Shown one piece after another: positions 49,768-63,800 of a DNA stretch of 64,000 nucleotides. The number at the start of each line of letters is the position of its first letter. Within the stretch, counting starts at the first letter, position 1. The notes under the pieces were generated by a model that saw only the letters and a program-made list of their open reading frames with translations, did not search any database and was not told the origin of the DNA. The stretch is from Globodera rostochiensis (lineage: Eukaryota > Nematoda > Chromadorea > Rhabditida > Heteroderidae), in the NCBI GenBank assembly GCA_018350325.1, contig JAEVLN010000015.1, positions 888,008 to 952,007 of the forward strand. The letters are read 5' to 3'. Both the position numbers and the translations under genes were made by a program.

Positions 49768-52700
49768 TCATGAGACCGGAATGTCTTTCAACACGGCAGC
49801 ATCTGTGCCCAAATCTTGCACAATTGGCAGTGCCGAGACCGGCGGACACATCGTCATCAGTGTGTTCGATGTACTGGCTGAGCTCGTTGACGGTCGAATG
49901 ATTGTGCAGAGGTTGGTCTTTGCTGAGTCACAAGCAACGGTGTACGTGACGTTTGAGGGAGACCTGTGCATGTGATTAGATTCATTGGACTGACTCTCTG
50001 ACAAAATTGATTGATGTACAGCGGTATGTGCATGTTCAGCTGTCCGACCGGCAGCGGTGGCAACTCCATCCATCCCACGGACCCAAAACTGTGCTCCTCG
50101 TCATGACCGTGCAGTACGGAGGTGGCCACCGTGAACGAGACGTGGCTGCAAATTGGGTGGGAAATTGTTTCGTGAAATAAAGGCAAAGGCACGGATGGAA
50201 TAAATAAACAAATTTAACTCTCCCTTTTTTCGCATTTGTGGGAGGGACGAAAGCGAATGAATGACCCACGCAACAAGTCTCTAATCCGTCCCCCAAACCC
50301 CCCATCCATCCAAAATACTGGATACGTTTATTCGATACGAATAACTCCAGCAAGTGAAGCAAATAATGGAAAAGAGGAAGAGTGTGAATATAGGTAGTAA
50401 AATTTGATGCAAATTGATTTTGATGAAAGAGCTGTTGAATAAAAAGATAAAAGACAAAGAAGGATAAATGCACACCAAAAAAAAGATAAAAAAGACAGCG
50501 GGATAAGTTGTTGATGCTAATGAATATGCGCTAATGAATAATGAAAGAGCTGACCAAATAATGTACAATGAAAAATATGTGAAAAGTTGGAATAGACAAA
50601 ACAACAACAACAAGTTCAAGTGCTAGTTGACTCCATTGCACACATTCTCACTCGGACTTCCTAAATCTGACGGGTAAAGGCAAGCCTGCTCATCAGCAGA
50701 CAGGAGACCAAAAGGACAGAAGCTTACCATTCAGAGTCGTCTTCATCGACGGTCGTTCGGGATGAATGGCGATACTTACGCTCGCTAAACAAATGGAAGA
50801 ACAATTGGAACGTGTACACAAATTTAGCCCAACGACATACCGTTTCACGTTAGGAGTCTGATGATCCTCCTCAGACTCAAAAGACTGCTCGTTCCGCTTT
50901 TGTGGAGATCTTTCCGCCAAAGAGGTGGTGTTGTTGTTGTTGTTGACCGTGTTGATGTTACAGTAATTGGCCCCATTCAAAAGTCCCCCCGTCGAGTCCA
51001 ACGGAGTTGTCCTAAAGGACCTCGGATTCGCCTTCTCGGACATTCCAATCGGTAGAAACCAATTTGTGAATGGAGAGAGCAAAAGAGGCGGAGAGCCGAA
51101 CGGCGGTGACCCGTACACGATGAGCGACTGAGGCTGGACCGGGATTTGAAATGCACCAGGAGGCGCGACCATATGGGTACTCGCAGGACTGAACTGATAG
51201 CCGGGCGGCGAGGTGGAAAATGGAGAGGTTGACTGGGCAGTTGCGAACAGAGTCGTCCTCCCATCCAGAGGCTGAAACGATGTAAAATAAACGTTCTTAC
51301 CTTTCAATTTCTCGATAAAAACAACATTTCATATTGACTTTCGAATATATACACACACAATTCAAGCAGTAATTCGACATGCCCACATTTACCGAATTGT
51401 TCGTGGAGGGAACAGTGGTTGACGTGAGGATGGTATTTGCGCTGGCAGTGACCGTGTTAAGTGGCTGCACAAACTGAAATGATAAATTCATTTATGTCCA
51501 ATCCAAAATCTGCCAGTCCAATATCATAAAACTCCTTTACATTTATCTCTAAAACAAACCGTTGGCCCAAATGGATGCGTTGGAAGAATCGAAAAGAATT
51601 GACCCGGCATTGTTTCTAAACCCGAGAACATTATAATAACAGAAGCACCGAAAAGACATATTAACAAACAAAAAAAATTAACCGAGCGCGTCCATCTGAA
51701 ATTGTTTCTGTTGAATGTAGGGGCTGCTCAACGGCGGCGAGCCGACATTGTTGTTGTTTGTTGACGGCGGCAGAAAAGGCGTGGACGAAACACTCATTGA
51801 TGTGTAGAAGCCCGGTGGTGAGCCCATGGGAAACGGTGGCTGCTCAATGTAAGTGGTGGTCAGCGTGGTCGTTTGAGGCGGCTGTGGTGCGTAGAGCAAC
51901 GGAGGGTGCACCATGTTCGGCCGACAGCCAAAGTCGATCGGGATGGGCGGCATCCGGGCAAGTGAGCGCAACGGAGTTCGGCCAACACCCGCATGGTCCC
52001 CCCTGTGGATGTTTTATTTGCATAATAATGTAAACACGGACATTGGGGGGGGGGAATAAACGCATCATTCACATTACCCTCTACTCACCCGTTGTTGAGA
52101 AGGGCAACGTCTTGACAACGACCGCCCCGAGAAAGTACGTAGGCCTTTTGGGAGCGCCGCTGCTCTTTTTCAGCATTCCGACTAAACATTAAAACGTAAA
52201 ACGTGCTTTTCAGCGACTTCTTAAAACGCACGCACTTCTCAAAGAAATCGGAATAGACCTTCAGCACTTCAGACATGTGAACCAGCAGTTCCTCAATCTG
52301 TGTCCAAACTTCTAAAGTTAGCAAACTGTTCCAAAAATTCCTTTTTTTCTCAACTGAGAATTTACCATTTTCCGATGCATTCAAATTTTCTGCAGTAAAC
52401 AATGCATCAAAATGCTCAAGCTTGGTTTGAATGCCGAACAAATTGCGCTCCGCCTGTTTCTTATCGATCAATTTGCGCAAGGCATCAGTTTGCAGAGATT
52501 TGGAGTTAATCCGATCACAGACTGTTTGCATGTGCGTCCGTCTACGAGGGTCGCCATAAAGCAACGTAGCCCAAAATTCAGGAGAAACACACAGGCCAGC
52601 GTCGATCGCAATTTGCACAATTTGAGAATCGTGTTCAAAACGAAGCTTTAATGAAATAAAAAACTATAATAACATTCAAAACACAAACAGTTAATCAAAA

Positions 52701-54081
52701 ACAAAAAAAACCAAGACCGCAGAAACCCGAGACTATTGAACACCCCGAACAAGCAGCTCACCGTTTCAAAGGAACGGAACTCCTCTTTCAACTGCATAAG
52801 CGATGATTGGCCTTCCTGTTTGATCACCTGTAAAGACGATAAAGCATGCTTTACACGCGCATAGCTTCAATCAATTAAACTAAAACTGTTACATTGAAAC
52901 AGCTGGCGCGGTAAAGCAATTGAACAACTAAATTTTGATCACATTATTACGTCTTACCCTGACCAAAAAAATACCGTGACCAACACAGGTCTTCGAAATG
53001 CTAGAATGTTGACACGAAAGTTTGTCGACAATATGAAGCACAAGACTAAAAAGGGAAAAACGCCCTAAATTAAAAGTCAAAAATTACGTTTTACGAGCAA
53101 GTAATTCGCCTCTCATCAGCGCTCTGTGGATGTGTCTAAGAACGTCTTCTTGCGGCGCTATAATGTTTGAATTTATCGAACTTATCCAGCAATGGCGTAA
53201 ACGATATGCAGGGGGGCCACCCACACACCTCCACTCGTAGTGAGAAATGAATAGCATCCTCCCCCAGCCCCCCAGTTCCCGACATAATAAGTAACCAAAA
53301 GAGCAAAGCCGTGTCTCGACCTGGTCCCAGAAACTGGCAGCCTCGGGCCCGCACAGCGGACCACAGGGCGGATGACAAATTGACGGTTCCCTCGATACAC
53401 GGTATCAATTCAGAAACGATTTGTCCGCTCATTGAGCGCAAAAGTTTGAGCATTTGTGCGCGACTCTCCTCCTGCCACAGATTGGCACAAAGCAATGAGA
53501 ACAGCTTGTGCTGAATGGCCCGACCGAGCCGACTGCTGGAAACCTGAGAAAGGAGAGGGGAAAAGGGTTTTTGATTCGTCGAGACACGGAATCAAACCGT
53601 AGCGCCCTTCTCCGAGTCGACTTTGTACAGAAAACTCGCAAACGTTTGAAGCGAACACTCCAATCGCTTGACCGTCTCATATTGAGGGCTGTCCGACGAG
53701 CAAAGCGACTTCATCGAACGTTCCATGTGCTGTTTGGCGAGTTCCTCGTCGCCAAGGACAATTGACAGCACTGGAACATTAACGTACATTTTGGACGAAC
53801 CATCCCACTTTGCGGCAGTCTGAATTTGCATATCTTATTGGCAATTCACTGCTCAAACAACTGCACCTTATCGAATGGACAAAATGCGTGTTCGTCAACG
53901 CAACAAGAGCAAAGCAAATGGCCGCAACTCAACGTCACCGGCAAATGTTCAACGGAAAAAACCTAAGACAAATTTTTTATAAAAATTTAAAACTGCCCGC
54001 CGATTGAAAACTCACATTCCCGCACTTTGGACAGCAAAGTATTTCGGTCCACAACTGATGCTGGGCAATGCCAAAAGCCAT
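49768..54081 (-). CDS. rle-1: Roquin-type RING E3 ligase and mRNA stem-loop binding protein (RLE-1-like)
   Basis: Roquin binds stem-loops in mRNA 3' ends and recruits decay factors; worm RLE-1 also ubiquitinates DAF-16. The ATG at 54081 opens HQLWTEILCCPKCGN, joined across an intron to LPVTLSCGHLLCSCC and FCPFD: a RING finger. The ROQ region follows: SSRLGRAIQHKLFSLLCANL, SSALWSAVRARGCQFLGP, SSLMQLKEEFRSFE, then FEHDSQIVQIAIDAGL and LLYGDPRRRTHMQ (52620-52530). This wording is specific to Roquin. A helical part comes next, then a long Pro/Ser/Thr/Asn-rich tail (51970-49768). The CCCH zinc finger normally placed between these two parts was not found. A potential operon with the methyltransferase gene is suggested by the 180-base gap. 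The C-terminal exon choice is tentative. Confidence 0.9.
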
Positions 54082-54260
54082 CGGGCTTGTCGTCGTTCTT
54101 GTCTGTTGATTTGGGTGCTGCTTGTCTTCTCCTGTTTCTAAAGGATTATTAAAAGGAAAGCATCAAGGAAACTATAATGAAGTACAGAAGAAACCGAAAT
54201 CGTTTCATGTTGAAAAAACAGCACATTGAAGTACACAAATAATTTACAATAAATAAGAAA

Positions 54261-55083
54261 CTACAATTTGGAAACGGGATAATTCGAGAAGCTACAAAAT
54301 TCATTGGCCAAATTGTTCTTGTGTGACGGCCTAAAGTCGGTCTTTTTCACATCCAAAATCCTTTTCAGCAGCTGCTCCATCACGACGCCAGTGTTCACCA
54401 ACAGTTTACTTCCGCCACTTTCCGACCTTTTTGACAGCAGACGAATGGTTTGAGCAACTTTGATCAGACATTCGTCGGAGAGAAAGGGCGGATCGACTAG
54501 CAAAACATCAAATTGGTGGTGAAACTTGTCGGGTACATCCAGCGGTCGTCGGTAGTCGTAATAAACGAAAGCATTTCCAAATTTGTCCGCAAAACGCGTG
54601 TCGTACTCAAACAAACTCAGTTCAATTGCATTCGTTTTGACTTCCTAAAAATTGTGTTGAATAGGTAAATAAAATGAATTGTAAATGTGCAAAGTAAATT
54701 GCCTTTGTGTCCATAAAATGTGCAACCACTGAAGGACAACTCAGACAAGCCACGCGCCCACTTCCGTTCAGAGCACAAATGCATTCGTCAACGAGTTGCC
54801 GACACGTCTCATCTGTGTACCAAAACTGACTCAACTGTTAAAGGTAAAATTGAAACACTTTTTTTCACAATCTTTATTAAGTGACCAAAACGATTTATGC
54901 CCTATGAAAAGTTCGGGGAAATAACCCGATGTGTTTGAACGCTTTTAATTTTACTGCTACCTGCCAATTCTCAAATAAATGCCCATCCTTTCGACTTCGT
55001 TCCTGGTCCTGAAGGAATTCGTTCAGAGCCAAAAGTGTGCTTTGAGAGAGACTCAAATCATCATCAGTATTATCAATTTCCAT
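54261..55083 (-). CDS. EEF1A lysine methyltransferase 1-like (N6AMT2 family)
   Basis: The family methylates a lysine of translation elongation factor 1A using S-adenosylmethionine. The start at 55083 gives MEIDNTDDDLSLSQSTLLAL, an N-terminal helix typical of the family. The exon at about 54710-54834 gives SQFWYTDETCRQLV and CLSCPSVVAHF. The last exon (54261-54640) gives LFEYDTRF, FVYYDYRRPLD, the catalytic DPPFLSDECL and NLANEFCSFSNYP. These match the EEF1AKMT1 group in order and spacing. The length, about 210 residues, is normal. It lies upstream of Roquin on the same strand, which could allow polycistronic transcription. Confidence 0.9.
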
Positions 55084-55948
55084 TTTAATCCTAAAATAAT
55101 GACGATTTTAATGGGAAATTCCAGTTACTATGTTCCAATTAAGGCAAATTGTATGTACAAGCCTAACTTTCACGGAGGATAAAGCCACACCAAATTCTCA
55201 TTGTTATGTACAAAACACGAGATCAACAAAACACTCTTTACGTTATTTGTACAACTTTATTCATAAAACTGAAACTGGCTTTATCCTAAAAATCAATTGT
55301 AATTAACGAGCCAATTTTGAATAATTGCTAAATATGTGTAACGCACAGCTAATACGTCGGCTCCATTAACTAATTACTTGCGAAATGTAAATTCAACGGT
55401 CTAATAGGCAATAAGTAAAATTTGCCCGAAAAAATAACGTCCGATTCACTTTGTGCAAATAAATATGTATGTACTATGCAGCAACGAAGGAAAAAAAAGA
55501 AAGGGAAAACGTCAATGCGGGCGGGCCTCAAAATCCAAAACAGCATTCGCAACACACAAACGAACTGATCTTTGAGACACTAAAATAATAGAGAGTTGGA
55601 GAGAAAACAACAAATAAAGCCATGCACCAAAGTCCAACGATTGATTTTCCACAACTGCTGACGTGAGCACATTGGCCATGGCGCAACGTTTCAACACTCA
55701 CACAGCGTTAGGACTGAAATATGACGGCTCCCTACATTCGCAAAACAGAAATTCCGTGAAACTGTCTCGAACCCCTTCGAGACTTTGATCGCTTTTAATT
55801 TAATTTTTTGGTTATGTTTTGGATGGGACTCGAAGCTTTACAACGCTTTATATGCGCATTTACTTTTTATTCCAATAACGGAAATAACAAAATTGTACAT
55901 TTACGAATTACTACACTAAAAATGCCTAGGACTCGCAATTAATCACAA
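55084..55948. other. Intergenic stretch with a perfect small hairpin
   Basis: A short minus-strand frame at 55512-55697 has a hydrophobic middle but no recognised family. A perfect palindrome GTCTCGAA/TTCGAGAC with a CCCC loop lies at about 55765-55784. Otherwise the sequence is AT-rich and non-coding. Confidence 0.45.
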
Positions 55949-56303
55949 TCAAATATCGAAGCCATGTTCCCTCATGCATTTTTTGTGCGCTTCGATAAAT
56001 TGGCCGCAACTCTCTTCGCCGTTGAGGATTATACATTCGTCTCGCTTCTGAAATTTTATGATTGGTATACTAGCTATATGATCTGAATATCCCTTGCACA
56101 CCAAAACCAATCAAGAGGAGGGCCATGTTACCAATATTGTGGTACATACCAGGAATAGGTCGTCCCTCAATCCAGTGAAAAAACGGAGTTTGACTTACTC
56201 CTTTGGTCTCCTTGCACACACAGCAGGCCTTCAACTTGTTCACGTTTGAATCGTCGCTTTTCTTTACATCCGTGGATGTCGCTGACGCAGTTTCACCATA
56301 CAT
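55949..56303 (-). CDS. cox-17: COX17 copper chaperone of cytochrome c oxidase
   Basis: COX17 carries copper in the mitochondrial intermembrane space to SCO1 and COX11. Two exons (56199-56303 and 55949-56047) join in phase at a GTAAGT donor. The product has the copper motif [10 protein letters not shown] and the twin CX9C helices ([20 protein letters not shown], then [10 protein letters not shown]), with the family's usual C-terminus. The start is the ATG at 56303 (MYGETAS), giving 67 residues, a normal size. It follows the UBE2K-like gene by 277 bases on the same strand. Confidence 0.96.
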
Positions 56304-56580
56304 TTTTGACAATTGTAATAACTAAAATACTCAATTCAAATTCACCATACGCTTGCTTTTGACTAAAACCAACAATTATTTATTTGATAATAAAATAGGT
56401 AGGTCAATATGTAATTTCGGCTATATTTGTCATAAAAATGACCTGAGACCGCGAGTGGATAATCGATATTTCACGAAATAATTAATCACTCTGGAATAGC
56501 AATTTCAAACAGTTCCAAAAAGCAAGGTTTATGATATTATACACGATAAGGCTAGAACAAAAAAACGTCAGATTAGCAGA

Positions 56581-57698
<1,118 letters not shown>

Positions 57699-57825
57699 TT
57701 ATGTAATTGAAACGTATTTTTGGATTAAATGGCTCGTAAAAGAAGGATTATATTTATCTAAATTAAAAAAGACAAGCAAAATTAAAACAAGCGCCCAAAG
57801 TGGATCTGCGCCGGTTTTTTATAAT

Positions 57826-60800
57826 TTTGCCATCGTTGAACCATTAATACTCAAAAAGCACTCAAAATGGAAATAGAAAATTCTAACAATTTATCATATT
57901 TTACATGCATCGGGCTAATTGGCTCAATAAATATGATATATTGTTAGAATTCTATGTCCATTTTGAGTGCTTTTTGGTATTAATTTCTACCGCTTACAGG
58001 GAAACCCCACATTGTAAAACAAGCGTTCGAATTGAGCCAATTAGCCCGATGCATGTATAAATATGATAAATTGTTAGAATTCTATGTTCATTTTGAGTGC
58101 TTTTTGGTATTAATTTCTACCGCTTACAGGGAAACCCCACATTGTAAAATAAGCGTTCGAATTGAACCAATTAACCCGATGCATGTATAAATATGATAAA
58201 TTGTTAGAATTCTATGTCCATTTTGAGTGCTTTTTGGTATTAATTTCTACCGCTTACAGGGAAACCCCACATTGTAAAACAAGCGTTCGAATTGAGCCAA
58301 TTAGCCCGATGCATGTATAAATATGATAAATTGTTAGAATTCTGTGTTCATTTTGAGTGCTTTTTGGTATTAATTTCTACCGCTTACAGGGAAACCCCAC
58401 ATTGTAAAATAAGCGTTCGAATTGAACCAATTAACCCGATGCATGTATAAATATGATAAATTGTTAGAATTCTATGTCCATTTTGAGTGCTTTTTGGTAT
58501 TAATTTCTACCGCTTACAGGGAAACCCCACATTGTAAAATAAGCGTTCGAATTGAACCAATTAACCCGATGCATGTATAAATATGATAAATTGTTAGAAT
58601 TCTATGTTCATTTTGAGTGCTTTTTGGTATTAATTTCTACCGCTTACAGGGAAACCCCACATTGTAAAATAAGCGTTCGAATTGAACCAATTAACCCGAT
58701 GCATGTATAAATATGATAAATTGTTAGAATTCTATGTCCATTTTGAGTGCTTTTTGAGTATTAATTGTTCTACCGCTTACAGGGAAACCCCACATTGTAA
58801 AATAAGCGTTCGAATTGAACCAATTAACACGATGCATGTATAAATATGATAAATTGTTAGAATTCTATGTCCTTTTTGAGTGCTTTTTGAGTATTAATGG
58901 TTCACCGCTTACAGGGCAACCCCACATTGTAAAATAAGCGTTCGAATTGAGCCAATTAGCCCGATGCATGTATAAATATGATAAATTGTTAGAATTCTAT
59001 GTCCTTTTTGAGTGCTTTTTGAGTATTAATTGTTCTACCGCTTACAGGGAAACCCCACATTGTAAAATAAGCGTTCGAATTGAACCAATTAACCCGATGC
59101 ATGTATAAATATGATAAATTGTTAGAATTCTATGTCCATTTTGAGTGCTTTTTGAGTATTAATGGTTCACCGCTTACAGGGCAACCCCACATTGTAAAAT
59201 AAGCGTTCGAATTGAACCAATTAACCCGATGCATGTATAAATATGATAAATTGTTAGAATTCTATGTCCATTTTGAGTGCTTTTTGAGTATTAATGGTTC
59301 ACCGCTTACAGGGCAACCCCACATTGTAAAATAAGCGTTCGAATTGAACCAATTAACCCGATGCATGTATAAATATGATAAATTGTTAGAATTCTATGTC
59401 CATTTTGAGTGCTTTTTGGTATTAATTTCTACCGCTTACAGGGAAACCCCACATTGTAAAACAAGCGTTCGAATTGAGCCAATTAGCCCGATGCATGTAT
59501 AAATATGATAAATTGTTAGAATTCTATGTTCATTTTGAGTGCTTTTTGGTATTAATTTCTACCGCTTACAGGGAAACCCCACATTGTAAAACAAGCGTTC
59601 GAATTGAACCAATTAACCCGATGCATGTATAAATATGATAAATTGTTAGAATTCTATGTTCATTTTGAGTGCTTTTTGGTATTAATTTCTACCGCTTACA
59701 GGGAAACCCCACATTGTAAAATAAGCGTTCGAATTGAACCAATTAACCCGATGCATGTATAAATATGATAAATTGTTAGAATTCTATGTCCTTTTTGAGT
59801 GCTACAATGTGGTGTTGCCCTGTAAGCGGTGAACCATTAATACTCAAAAAGCACTCAAAATGGACATAGAATTCTAACAATTTATCATATTTATACATGC
59901 ATCGGGCTAATTGGTTCAATTCGAACGCTTATTTTACAATGTGGGGTTGCCCTGTAAGCGGTGAACCATTAATACTCAAAAAGCACTCAAAAAGGACATA
60001 GAATTCTAACAATTTATCATATTTATACATGCATCGGGCTAATTGGTTCAATTCGAACGCTTATTTTACAATGTGGGGTTTCCCTGTAAGCGGTAGAACA
60101 ATTAATACTCAAAAAGCACTCAAAAAGGACATAGAATTCTAACAATTTATCATATTTATCGGGCTAATTGGCTCAATTCGAGCGCTTATTTTACAATGTG
60201 GGGCTGCCCTGTAAGCGGTGAACCATTAATACTCAAAAAGCACTCAAAATGGACACAGAATTCTAACAATTTATCATATTTATACATGCATCGTGTTAAT
60301 TGGTTCAATTCGAACGCTTATTTTACAATGTGGGGCGCGGTGAACCATTAATACTCAAAAAGCACTCAAAAAGGACATAGAATTCTAACAATTTATCATA
60401 TTTATACATGCATCGGGTTAATTGGTTCAATTCGAACGCTTATTTTACAATGTGGGGTTGCCCTGTAAGCGGTGAACCATTAATACTCAAAAAGCACTCA
60501 AAATGGACATAGAATTCTAACAATTTATCATATTTATACATGCATCGTGTTAATTGGTTCAATTCGAACGCTTATTTTACAATGTGGGGCGCGGTGAACC
60601 ATTAATACTCAAAAAGCACTCAAAATGGACATAGAATTCTAACAATTTATCATATTTATACATGCATCGGGTTAATTGGTTCAATTCGAACGCTTATTTT
60701 ACAATGTGGGGTTTCCCTGTAAGCGGTAGAACAATTAATACTCAAAAAGCACTCAAAAAGGACATAGAATTCTAACAATTTATCATATTTATACATGCAT

Positions 60801-63800
60801 CGGGCTAATTGGCTCAATTCGAACGCTTATTTTACAATGTGGGGTTGCCCTGTAAGCGGTGAACCATTAATACTCAAAAAGCACTCAAAAAGGACATAGA
60901 ATTCTAACAATTTATCATATTTATACATGCATCGGGTTAATTGGTTCAATTCGAACGCTTATTTTACAATGTGGGGTTGCCCTGTAAGCGGTGAACCATT
61001 AATACTCAAAAAGGGGTTAATTGGTTCAATTCGAACGCTTATTTTACAATGTGGGGCGCGGTGAACCATTAATACTCAAAAAGCACTCAAAATGGACATA
61101 GAATTCTAACAATTTATCATATTTATACATGCATCGGGTTAATTGGTTCAATTCGAACGCTTATTTTACAATGTGGGGTTTCCCTGTAAGCGGTAGAACA
61201 ATTAATACTCAAAAAGCACTCAAAAAGGACATAGAATTCTAACAATTTATCATATTTATACATGCATCGGGCTAATTGGCTCAATTCGAACGCTTATTTT
61301 ACAATGTGGGGTTGCCCTGTAAGCGGTGAACCATTAATACTCAAAAAGCACTCAAAAAGGACATAGAATTCTAACAATTTATCATATTTATACATGCATC
61401 GGGCTAATTGGTTCAATTCGAACGCTTATTTTACAATGTGGGGTTGCCCTGTAAGCGGTGAACCATTAATACTCAAAAAGCACTCAAAAAGGACATAGAA
61501 TTCTAACAATTTATCATATTTATACATGCATCGGGCTAATTGGTTCAATTCGAACGCTTATTTTACAATGTGGGGTTTCCCTGTAAGCGGTAGAACAATT
61601 AATACTCAAAAAGCACTCAAAAAGGACATAGAATTCTAACAATTTATCATATTTATACATGCATCGGGTTAATTGGTTCAACTCGAACGCTTATTTTACA
61701 ATGTGGGGTTGCCCTGTAAGCGGTGAACCATTAATGCTCAAAAAGCACTCAAAATGGACATAGAATTCTAACAATTTATCATATTTATACATGCATCGTG
61801 TTAATTGGTTCAATTCGAACGCTTATTTTACAATGTGGGGCGCGGTGAACCATTAATACTCAAAAAGCACTCAAAATGGACATAGAATTCTAACAATTTA
61901 TCATATTTATACATGCATCGTGTTAATTGGTTCAATTCGAACGCTTATTTTACAATGTGGGGCGCGGTGAACCATTAATACTCAAAAAGCACTCAAAAAG
62001 GACATAGAATTCTAACAATTTATCATATTTATACATGCATCGGGCTAATTGGTTCAATTCGAACGCTTATTTTACAATGTGGGGTTGCCCTGTAAGCGGT
62101 GAACCATTAATACTCAAAAAGCACTCAAAAAGGACATAGAATTCTAACAATTTATCATATTTATACATGCATCGGGCTAATTGGTTCAATTCGAACGCTT
62201 ATTTTACAATGTGGGGTTTCCCTGTAAGCGGTAGAACAATTAATACTCAAAAAGCACTCAAAAAGGACATAGAATTCTAACAATTTATCATATTTATACA
62301 TGCATCGGGCTAATTGGCTCAATTCGAGCGCTTATTTTACAATGTGGGGCTGCCCTGTAAGCGGTGAACCATTAATACTCAAAAAGCACTCAAAATGGAC
62401 ACAGAATTCTAACAATTTATCATATTTATACATGCATCGTGTTAATTGGTTCAATTCGAACGCTTATTTTACAATGTGGGGCGCGGTGAACCATTAATAC
62501 TCAAAAAGCACTCAAAAAGGACATAGAATTCTAACAATTTATCATATTTATACATGCATCGGGTTAATTGGTTCAATTCGAACGCTTATTTTTCAATGTG
62601 GGGTTGCCCTGTAAGCGGTGAACCATTAATACTCAAAAAGCACTCAAAATGGACATAGAATTCTAACAATTTATCATATTTATACATGCATCGTGTTAAT
62701 TGGTTCAATTCGAACGCTTATTTTACAATGTGGGGCGCGGTGAACCATTAATACTCAAAAAGCACTCAAAATGGACATAGAATTCTAACAATTTATCATA
62801 TTTATACATGCATCGGGTTAATTGGTTCAATTCGAACGCTTATTTTACAATGTGGGGTTTCCCTGTAAGCGGTAGAACAATTAATACTCAAAAAGCACTC
62901 AAAAAGGACATAGAATTCTAACAATTTATCATATTTATACATGCATCGGGCTAATTGGCTCAATTCGAACGCTTATTTTACAATGTGGGGTTGCCCTGTA
63001 AGCGGTGAACCATTAATACTCAAAAAGCACTCAAAAAGGACATAGAATTCTAACAATTTATCATATTTATACATGCATCGGGTTAATTGGTTCAATTCGA
63101 ACGCTTATTTTACAATGTGGGGTTGCCCTGTAAGCGGTGAACCATTAATACTCAAAAAGGGGTTAATTGGTTCAATTCGAACGCTTATTTTACAATGTGG
63201 GGCGCGGTGAACCATTAATACTCAAAAAGCACACAAAATGGACATAGAATTCTAACAATTTATCATATTTATACATGCATCGGGTTAATTGGTTCAATTC
63301 GAACGCTTATTTTACAATGTGGGGTTTCCCTGTAAGCGGTAGAACAATTAATACTCAAAAAGCACTCAAAAAGGACATAGAATTCTAACAATTTATCATA
63401 TTTATACATGCATCGGGCTAATTGGCTCAATTCGAACGCTTATTTTACAATGTGGGGTTGCCCTGTAAGCGGTGAACCATTAATACTCAAAAAGCACTCA
63501 AAAAGGACATAGAATTCTAACAATTTATCATATTTATACATGCATCGGGCTAATTGGTTCAATTCGAACGCTTATTTTACAATGTGGGGTTGCCCTGTAA
63601 GCGGTGAACCATTAATACTCAAAAAGCACTCAAAAAGGACATAGAATTCTAACAATTTATCATATTTATACATGCATCGGGCTAATTGGTTCAATTCGAA
63701 CGCTTATTTTACAATGTGGGGTTTCCCTGTAAGCGGTAGAACAATTAATACTCAAAAAGCACTCAAAAAGGACATAGAATTCTAACAATTTATCATATTT

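Noticed and set aside
62300..62497. 65-codon frame inside the satellite
   Set aside because: It is a chance frame in repeated monomers and is absent from most of them.
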